Source: Adiantum capillus-veneris
Lineage: Eukaryota > Streptophyta > Polypodiopsida > Polypodiales > Pteridaceae
Length of the DNA stretch: 64,000 nt
Reading direction: 5' to 3'
Assembly: GCA_014529385.2 (NCBI GenBank)
Contig: CM043946.1
Span: 22,436,577-22,500,576, forward strand
Shown here: positions 56,001 through 64,000 of the stretch, piece after piece
Layout: the number at the start of each line of letters is the position of its first letter
How positions within the stretch are numbered: the stretch's first letter is position 1
Notes under the pieces: generated by a model
Seen by the model: the letters and a program-made list of their open reading frames with translations, nothing else
The model's database searches: none
What the model was told of the DNA's origin: nothing
Made by a program: the position numbers and the translations under genes

Positions 56001-57342
56001 CATGGATCTTGAGGCCATATTTGATCGATTATTATGGATCCATGGCGAGTTAGATGAATTAATTGTGTACATCCATGTAGATACCCATCAATGGTATATC
56101 CAGATTCAACCCACAGATAGCCAGGCCCCAGATTCAGATGCTTAGAGCCCGGGCACATGCCACATTGCCAGGTCATCTTCTTGATGATGTTGGTACAATA
56201 TATAAACACTTGACGGAGGATAGTTCGGAGCATATCACTTTAGCCCATGTTGAGGATTGCAGAGACACACTTGAGCCACCACAGACTGCATCATTGCGAA
56301 TGTGTGACACTGGACCCATATATGTGGATGAGGATAGGAGGTTTTACATGAGAGAGCTTGCTAGCTCTGGAAAGTATCCCTTCTATGATACAATGATTGT
56401 GATCCCCCCAGGTTCCTTCCGAGGTACCTATAAAAGTGTCCATGATGATTCTACATTTGTATTACTATGTGGACTACGATATTCTCCTTCACGGCTTAGT
56501 GATACTGAGCATACAATAGATATGATGACTATGCAGCCTACAGGACTTCGATCCCCTCCAGGATTTCCACCCCACCACCATCTAGGAGACTGACCTCAGC
56601 AGAGATAATAGCAGAGACTAGGGCAGATATGGAGCGTAGGATACAGAGCCATACTAGTGCACAACCAGAGCTACGAGCCACATAGACATCTACACCTTAG
56701 ATTTTGATTGTTCCTACTATTAGCACACATGCTAGAGAGGTTGTAGACATGGTACCACCTTCCACATTGCCAGCCATGAGCACATCAGATACTGAGCTTT
56801 CTAGCTCACATGCACCAGATTTACCGAGGATTGCTAGATCACCTAGAGCCACCATGCAGGCACGAGCCGAGCCTAGGGTTGACACTCCGAGTATTAAGGA
56901 CCGAGATGAGATTGTGCTACATTTTGTAGGCCATAGAGGAGCCAGGCCTTAGTTTCTTGACCATGATGGACATTCCTATACCAGAGGTACCTTCTCAGAG
57001 ACATAGACCCTTATATACGGCGGATAGCCAGAGTTTAGAGGAGACATTTTGGTACGATTGAGTTCGTTACCGATGAACTCAAGGGCACATACATGTTCTT
57101 GCCAACCAACCCATATGATTCTATTGACAGAGAACATCCCGATGATTGTTTAGATACCCATGTACATCCTAGGATAGTGCAGTTACGTAGGTTGGAGCAC
57201 ACATTGACTTACTTTGATGCTTGTGGACGTAGATACAGATATGAGCAGACGAGATGGAATATTGAGCCAGCCAAGAGCGTTATGGCATATCTTATTGGAG
57301 ATCTTCATGATAGCATTTATATGGACCCATTGGGTGAGATTT
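56001..57342 (+). pseudogene. Unrecognised broken coding region
   Basis: Successive open stretches in changing frames: MDLEAIFDRLLWIHGELDE (56001), a 151-codon frame at 56138-56593 with ATLPGHLLDDVGTIY and YPFYDTMIVIPPGSF, a Ser/Pro-rich and coiled-coil-like piece (RRLTSAEIIAETRADMERR) near 56585, and a frame at 57093 with YMFLPTNPYDSIDREHPDD. The composition looks truly coding. I cannot name the family. A retroelement gag or a host gene remnant are both possible. The LARD-like element truncates it at about 57343, and the RSPPRASSPRQISPQS frame at 63917 may be its continuation or another copy. Confidence 0.45.
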
Positions 57343-57763
57343 ACATCACTAATTACATTGAAATTGGCTTTCCCAATCATCACATCCCAACCAAGGTACT
57401 CTAATCACATCACACACAAGTGGCATTGAGCTTAAGGCTCTCACACACTTAAGCACACAATTAGACACAAACTCTAATGACATGACCAAGAGTGCACACA
57501 CCCTATACTAATCAAAAGAATTAGAGAAGTAATCAACTAATTGAAATACCTATGGGAGAAGAGAGTTAAGATCAAAGCAAGAAGTACTTACCTCTCTCAA
57601 ATCTAGAATAGTGAAAGTGTAAAACTACTTCATGACATAATGAAATGTAGAGAAGATAAGACTAATGAGTAAAATATGGATTAGATTAATAAAACTTCTC
57701 TAATTACAATGGATTAGTACTAGCCTCTTAAGCATGGGCATTAAGCTCAAGGCTAGGCCATCC

Positions 57764-57801
<38 letters not shown>

Positions 57802-58048
57802 CTCAAAAGTGGATCCTCAAGAGTGGATACTCAAGAATGAAGCCTCCTTGCATAAAGGCTTCCTTTTAAAGGCTTTCACGATAATCCCTTCTACTATGGG
57901 TTTAAGTTTGAGCCCTTTAACTAGCATATACAACTTTGGAACTCCCAATGAGCCCAAGATTTATACAAAGTGAGTTGGAAATATTATGCACACCATAGCA
58001 TCCTGCTTGATGCATATTCGGTGTAGCATGTGTTAGCCGCTGCTAACA
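57343..58048 (-). repeat. 3' LTR of the LARD-like element, truncated
   Basis: Shares with 63257-63915 the phrases GGCTTTCCCAATCATCACAT, ACTCTAATGACATGACC, GGATTAGTACTAGCCTC and GTTAGC(C/T)GCTGCTAACA. It contains a (GA)n of 34 bp (57766-57799) that is only about 11 bp in the other copy. Confidence 0.85.
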
Positions 58049-58060
58049 TTTCCCCCTTCC
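58049..58060 (-). promoter_or_regulatory. Polypurine tract of the LARD-like element
   Basis: On the minus strand GGAAGGGGGAAA lies directly before the 3' LTR start TGTTAGC. Confidence 0.75.
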
Positions 58061-58679
58061 TAACTTTTGGCGCACGTCCACGTGTGCCGGTGAAGCAAAA
58101 CACAGTAACATGGTAGAAAGCAAGTCCATGGAAGAAATGTTGAGCTGCAAGAACATAAGAACAAGTAACGAACATCGAAGGCCAATAAAGATAAAAACAT
58201 GAAGTACAATGAACAATCATGTAAAGTGAATTTTTTGCTTCTAAAAGATGGGTGAATCATAGTAAAAAACTAGACAACATAAAGCAAAAAAGACACCTCA
58301 CCTATCGTGAAGATTAAACCACTTGAGATTTCAGTTTTATGCATGAAACACAAGCAATCATTTAAAACCCTAGGCTAAAAGTTCATAAACTTACTAGCTT
58401 AAAAACTATGTGACCAATCTTAATAAATCATTCAAGTCTATCGTGTCTACGGGCTATAAAAAATCTCCTAATCTATTAGTACATTGTCATAGATTTTTGA
58501 AGCTCATGGAAGTTTTGTTTTTGTCATTCATAGGAAAAAGTAAATCATGACACAAGGCTACCACCCCAAGGCAAGTCTAGGTGCGACTCTCGGCTCCTTG
58601 AACCCTCAAGAAGGTGTTCCAAAAGTCTATTGATTCAAAAGTTGATTGATTTCTAGCTCACTTAAAGTATGGAATTTAA

Positions 58680-59040
58680 AACAAGCCAAGAGCTAAAAAA
58701 TAATGTAACTTTGGTGAAATGAAGTGGCTTTCGATAGCCAAATTTTACAATTTAAAGCTCCAAACAAGTTGGCTAAACACTAGCTCATGAAATTTTGGAC
58801 TTCTAGAGCAAGCTATGAGCTAGAGATGACTTTAACTTGATGAAATGAAAATGAATGGCTCTCAATAGCCAAATTATGTACTTGGAAGCTTAAAAAAAGT
58901 TGGTTAAACACTAGCTCAAAAATGAAAAAATTTAACTTTTGACCAAGCTATGAGCTAGCATGTATACAACTTTTAATCCAAAGAATTTGGAATGGCTCTA
59001 ACTAGCCACATTTTGCAATATTTTGCAATGATGACCCCTT
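58680..59040. repeat. Three diverged ~130-bp tandem repeats
   Basis: Units begin near 58683, 58808 and 58939 with (A/C)AAGC(C/T)A(A/T)GAGCTA. Each carries a GGCT-CTA-TAGCCA hairpin-like word and AAACACTAGCTCA. Confidence 0.75.
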
Positions 59041-59085
59041 CTTGGATCAATGAAATCACAACTTTTCCCACAATCCTTCAAAATG

Positions 59086-59480
59086 AAGCTCAATTGTTAG
59101 TGCATGAAAGCATTTGTCATTTAAAATAAGCACTAAAAAATGCACAATCAACCATAACCTCAAAAGTTTAATGCTCACTCTTGGCCATCAAACAAGCTCA
59201 ATCTTAGTGCTTTGCAATCATATGATCATTCAACATGAGCACTAAAAGAATCCACAAGTCAAATTTTAAACTTTGTTTTGGCCAAAGAAAGCTCAACTTT
59301 TTAGTGCTATGCAAGGTATTCTCATTCAAATCAAGCACTAAAAGGTACAAGCAATGTCATGTTTAAGCATAAAGTCCCAACCAAACAAACACAACTCATT
59401 GTCTAGTGTAACTTTCACATGAAGCTCACATGCTTTTCAAAAAGATCTCGACATTTAGTGCAAAAAACTTCAATCAAGCC
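59086..59480. repeat. About four diverged ~100-bp tandem repeats with TTAGTGC/GCACTAAA inverted words
   Basis: AAGCTCAA followed by TTAGTGC occurs at 59086, 59194 and 59289, with a weaker one near 59416. Each is followed 35-50 bases later by AGCACTAAA, so every unit can fold into a short hairpin. Confidence 0.75.
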
Positions 59481-59989
59481 GAGCATTAAACCATGCACAA
59501 GTCGAATTATTGATGCAAGTATGGTCATTTGTGCATAGTCACAATCATATTACATAGAATCAATGCCCGCATGCTCTTGGTCGCAACATTCATTGTTCAT
59601 TTAACACATATAATATGATCCATAAGATCTATAGAGCACTACACAAATCAATGTGATGCAAAATTTTAATTCAATGAACCTCCCTTCAATGACACAATGA
59701 CTATTTTGGCAAAATACCTTCAAAATGTCAATGTATAGCTCTTTGTATTATTTGCACTTCATCTCAAAAAATCAAAATGGAATTCTCGATTGCAAGTTTT
59801 GAAGGTCCAAGAGATTTTAAATTGTGATAGCATCACCATTATGGTTAATTTCACAAGGTCGTATGGTTTTCGAAGGTGAGAGAGGAGATCTCGTGGGAGT
59901 CATCTCTATCTTTTTCCCACTTAAAATCATTCGTCTGTGATTTTCTTTTAACTTCATTTTTTTCTGGACTCTGAATCGCAGCCTATGAA

Positions 59990-60144
59990 AATGAGAGAGT
60001 GAGAGACAGTGACAGTGAGAGTGAGAGTGAGAGAGAGAGTGTGTTTGGTGTGGGTCTGCATGCGAATTCTTGCGAGAGAGTTTTTCTGCAGTGGACGTCA
60101 TAAGGCTTGCAACCAAGTTCACTGAGAGAGAGAAAGAGAGTGAC

Positions 60145-60192
<48 letters not shown>

Positions 60193-60530
60193 GTGAGCCC
60201 CTCAAAAATGACAAGGCATCTGTTGGCTATTAGCGCGTGTGTGTGGGGTGCACCGACTGCAGGCAACGGAGATACAGGGCTGGATGAGAACAGCCATGCC
60301 CGCAACATGTGTGTGTGTGTGTGTGAGGACGCGCCAAGGCGGGGACCAGGGTGTGCGACTCTGCAGTTGGAAAGTGGTTTGAGAGACAGTGTGTGTGTGT
60401 GTGTGAGGAATCCAAGCCAAAAGTGGCGAGGCAAGCGGGGTGTGTGTGAGTAGCGCCAAAGCTGCCAGCGAGGAAGCAGGGCACGGGTGTGTGTGTGTGT
60501 GTGTAGCCAAAGTAAGTGGGATCGAGCCAA
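59990..60530. repeat. GA and GT microsatellite cluster
   Basis: (GA)n near 60000-60050, (GT)n 60148-60189 and shorter GT runs at 60308, 60391 and 60490. Open frames encoding His-Thr or Cys-Val runs here are artefacts. Confidence 0.85.
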
Positions 60531-60649
60531 AAAAGGGCCGCAAATTGTGTGCAAGAGAGAGAGAACAGGAAACAGGGTGGCACAACAACTTTTTTTTTTA
60601 TTAAAAAAATTATCCTCTTAAGAGGAGATTCCCACAAAGCGTTTGTGCA

Positions 60650-62940
60650 CGTCTTTGAAGGTGGGGTTCAACCATGAGGAGAGATGCATTCAATAGACAT
60701 TTTGCAGCATACTCCTTAAGAGCAATCGATCATTATAAAAGAAGTTTTGTAGTCCTTAATCAAAAATCACAATCTTTTGCATACGAGGATTGAATCAGTT
60801 TTCATGAAAAGTTATGGAAGACATAATGCATTTTCCCTCATTGCAGTGCATAAATTTCCTTTCAATTATCAATTCGATCTCTCTTCCTAATTATTGCAAC
60901 ATAAGTTGCTCATGGTCATTGTGCAGAATAATCCTAGAGATCACCCTTTCATATTGTCATGAATCAAAGCATTTAATTGCATGCATGCCGACCTATAATT
61001 CACAATTTCTCTCATTGGTAATTACAACCATGATCATTTGATTGCTCAATTTCAAATTGCCAATGCTAGTCATAAACCACAAGCTTGCATGACCATACAC
61101 AAAATAAAGTTCAAAATTTGCAAAAATGTTATTCTCCAATTACAATCAATTAGGTTTCATTTGCAAATCCAAACTAACCATTGCATCTTTAGTAGCTCAT
61201 ATCCAATAGCTCTAATCATTCAAATCCAATTGGATTTTGTCATTTTGGTTTGCATGACCATACTCATTCGATTACATCAATACATAGGCACACATTTAAT
61301 AAAATTCCAATCAATTTGGCTTCAATGCAATGGTAGTCCATTAATTTATCCTCAATTGTGTGCAATTGAGTCATCTCAAATCAATAAATCATACACGTAC
61401 CAAAGTTTAGGTCTTAATCATCACAATTGGCAACCAAGGCCGATCATTCATCTTCAATTTGGACATCAAATGCCATTGAGTTGGTACTAGGTACACACAT
61501 TAGTGCATTTTCCCATGTTCATCAAATTGATTCATCATTATCATGGCAATGCACTAAAAATCTACTCAATTGAGTACCAATTGAGTGATCTTTCCCAAAT
61601 CTCAAAGCCAATTGTGACACACACATAAATTATTTGGCCAAATTAATCATCATAATTGATAAAATTACCAATTATTCATTCACAAATTGGATTGTACATG
61701 CCATTGATTGGCACACACACCCAAATTTAGGCCAAAAAATTTATGCACATAATCCATCAATTTCTCATTGCAATGTTCAAATTGCAAGCTCGATCAAGCA
61801 TACTTGAATGCATGCATGCTCAATTTCTAAAAAATTAACACTATTTTGACCCAATCAAGTAATGCACACACTCAAAATTATGCACAAAAGATCAAATTTG
61901 GCTCAATTGGCAATGCATTTAGACTTACACCTAATGATTGCACACAATTTTCATGCACATTTCACAATCAAAAATCATTTGGGTGCCCTAATTGACCATC
62001 AATCATAAAAAATCAAGTGGTCTTGGATAGGCACACACACTCAATTTTTGCCCAAATTTTTGGCAATTAGGCTTATCCAATGATTGAATTAGCCTAGCAT
62101 ACACATCAACTAGATGATTGCACATTCATAAATCATCAATTTCATCAATTTTTATGCATGCACACACTCAAGATTAGGTACACACACACTTGAATTTTTG
62201 ACAGTTTTTTTCCCTCTTTGGTGCATTACACACACAATGATTTTTATGCACACATGATTTCTTTTTGCAAATCAAGCTTAATCTTGACACACACATCATT
62301 CATTAGTCAAAATTGACCATTAATTTCATTTCAAAACAATAAAATTAGGCTTCTCAAAGTATGTCAATTGAAATACACACCTAATTTTAGCAATGAATTA
62401 GCAACACATTGGAATCAAATTAACCACCCAAAAATTGAATGGTGTAGGTCAATGCACTTACAATCGATTTCATCCAAGCTAATCCTTGCTCCACGCGACG
62501 ATTCCATCATGCACACACATGTGTGGCTCGTCCAAATTATCCAAAAAATTGACCATTATAGGCCAAAAATCAAACACTCAAATCATCAAATTAGGCATGG
62601 ATTAGCACAATTAACTTGATAGAAGTGTTGATTCCACCTCTTAAGGGGATTTAACATACATTACACTTCAAATGTTAGTGGTTAGATTAGCAAAGTTAGT
62701 CAAAAATTAGTAAAAATTAGCATGGAAATGAAGCAAAATTAGTAAGGGTTAGTATGAAATTAGTGAAATAGGGGGTGGAATTTGGGGTTTGGGGTATTCA
62801 TAACTCAACAATTAGCTTCAATTTCTTGCACAACATCATCAAATCAAACCAAAATTGAGTTACACACACTCAAAAACAGATGAAATTAGTAGTGAAAATT
62901 ACTCTATTTTAAATATCCTATACTCACTAGCTTAGGTTAT
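60650..62940. other. G-poor interior of the LARD-like element, no gene
   Basis: The plus strand is strikingly poor in G and rich in CAATT, AATTG, CATCA and ACACAC words. No motif of a retroelement protein on either strand. Confidence 0.6.
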
Positions 62941-62961
62941 CGATCCCCGACAACGGTGCCA
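62941..62961 (-). promoter_or_regulatory. Primer-binding site of the LARD-like element
   Basis: On the minus strand TGGCACCGTTGTCGGGGATC starts two bases after the LTR end. It matches, with one change, the TGGCGCCGTTG-type site of many plant Ty3/gypsy elements. Confidence 0.8.
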
Positions 62962-62963
62962 AA

Positions 62964-63915
62964 TGTTGGGAGGCATTGTAGCAATGACCTTATCACAACC
63001 CACACAGAATTATCAATCCATGGATCAGCAACCCGGCTAGGGCATGGAAACACGAGCATCGGATGAATAGAAATAGAGGATTCAAGAGAATACCTCACCA
63101 ATGCAAGTAGAGATTAGCCATGGCAAGACTAACTCTAAACATACTCTAATCACTAATCAATCAACTCCTACACACATCAAGTCCACCGAAGTCCGACTTG
63201 CCAATCTTATGGAGTCACAAGAACACAGTCAACACAAGCATCCATGATCAAGGCGCACACTAATTGCATTGAAGTTGGCTTTCCCAATCATCACATGCCA
63301 ACCAAGGTACTCTAATCACATCACACATAAGTGGCATTAAGCTCAAGGCTCTTAAACCTTCACACACTTAAGCACACAATTAGGCACAAACTCTAATGAC
63401 ATGACCAAGAGTGCACGCACACTACACTAATCAAGAGAATTAGAGAAGTAATCAACTAATTGAAATCCTTATGAAAGAAGAGAGTTAAGATCAAAGCAAG
63501 GAGTACTTACCTCTCTCAAATCTAGAATAATGAGAGTGTAAAACTACTATATGACATACTGAAATGTAGAGAAGATAAAACTAATGAGTAAAATAGGGAT
63601 TAGATTAATCAAGCTTCTCTAATTACAATGGATTAGTACTAGCCTCTTAAGCATGGGCATTAAGATCAAGGCTAGGCCATCCATAGAGAAAGCACTCAAG
63701 AGAGAGAGAGCTCTCAAAAGTGGATCCTCAAGAGTGGATACTCAAGAAGGAAGCCTCCTTGCATAAAGGCTTCCTTTTAAAGGCTTTCACCACAATCCCT
63801 TCTACTATGGGTTTAAGTTTGAGCCCTCTAACTAGCATATACAACTTTGGAACTCCCAATGAGCCCAAGACTTATACAAAGTGGGAGGTGTAGCCTGTGT
63901 TAGCTGCTGCTAACA
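62964..63915 (-). repeat. 5' LTR of the LARD-like element
   Basis: 952 bp with TGTT...AACA ends in inverted orientation. CCAGG follows at 63916-63920 and would be the target duplication, but the matching side is lost. Confidence 0.8.
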
Positions 63916-63916
63916 C

Positions 63917-64000
63917 CAGGTCACCTCCCAGAGCTTCATCACCTAGACAGATTTCTCCACAGAGCATAGTTGATCAGCTGCAATCTAGAGTGATTGAGAT
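63917..64000 (+). other. Open frame fragment at the window edge
   Basis: An open frame (RSPPRASSPRQ, then QSIVDQLQSRVIE) resembles in style the Ser/Pro then helical piece near 56550-56650. It probably belongs to the sequence into which the LARD-like element inserted. Confidence 0.35.

Larger units (their letters stand above)
57343..63915 (-). mobile_element. Non-coding LTR retrotransposon (LARD-like)
   Basis: Minus-strand element. The 5' LTR is 63915-62964 (952 bp, TGTTAGCAGC ... CTCCCAACA). The primer site is at 62961-62941, the polypurine tract at 58060-58049, and the 3' LTR 58048-57343 lacks its last ~290 bases. The two LTRs share about 610-700 bases in direct orientation. The interior (58061-62940, about 4.9 kb) has no gag or pol motif in any frame. 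Long LTR elements with a non-coding interior are known in plants as LARDs and are mobilised by partner elements. Confidence 0.75.

Noticed and set aside
59817..60637. Minus-strand frames of 128-245 codons rich in Thr-His
   Set aside because: They are produced by GT/CA microsatellites and lie in the non-coding interior of the LARD-like element.

Overview
The window is nuclear DNA of a land plant with a large, repeat-rich genome. Three things point that way: two plant-type genes, dense nested LTR retrotransposons of both Ty1/copia and Ty3/gypsy type, and very long CT, GT and CA microsatellites in nearly every gap. A fern or another large-genome, non-model vascular plant is plausible, but the sequence alone does not fix the lineage. 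No bacterial or organellar features were seen.

Two genes look functional. (1) 7529-11014 (+) is an intronless open reading frame of about 1160 codons for a DUF2921-type multi-pass membrane protein, with an unusual histidine-rich N-terminal half. (2) A GT77 glycosyltransferase of the RGXT type (pectin rhamnogalacturonan-II xylosyltransferases) lies on the minus strand in four pieces, 35746-35309, 35175-35014, 15330-15115 and 15036-14809. The pieces join in phase 0 to 347 codons. Intron 2 is about 19.7 kb and filled with nested retroelements; intron 3 is 78 bp and appears to use a GC-AG pair.

Layout. 0-7.5 kb: a decayed hAT transposase, a broken kinase-like gene on the minus strand, a 110-bp tandem repeat, an array of tandem hairpins with a shared apex (5.4-6.2 kb, the most unusual structure here) and a copia fragment. 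11-14.8 kb: two tRNA-derived SINE families, microsatellites and a 494-bp Mutator-type MITE with a perfect 9-bp target duplication. 15.3-35.0 kb (intron 2): a solo LTR with a 5-bp duplication, then a Ty3/gypsy element whose 5' LTR holds a complete gag-only LTR element (17947-20613, target duplication GTACC) and whose gag holds a GC-rich LINE (21931-28398, about 15-bp target duplication), then a pile-up of related LTRs. 35.9 kb: a second MITE copy about 110 bp upstream of the GT77 start codon.

38.05-53.86 kb is one Ty1/copia element bounded by TTGTA. It is interrupted by a block holding a minus-strand gypsy element, a CACTA-like terminus and tandem SINEs (about 41.0-47.09 kb). A second member of the same copia family sits in opposite orientation inside its 3' LTR (48689-53778). 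56.0-57.3 kb is a broken coding region I do not recognise. 57.3-63.9 kb is a minus-strand LTR element with primer-binding site and polypurine tract but about 4.9 kb of non-coding interior (LARD-like), rich in diverged tandem repeats.

Most of the window is therefore retroelement history. The nesting gives relative ages: gypsy before gag-only element and LINE; copia 1 before its gypsy/SINE block and before copia 2.
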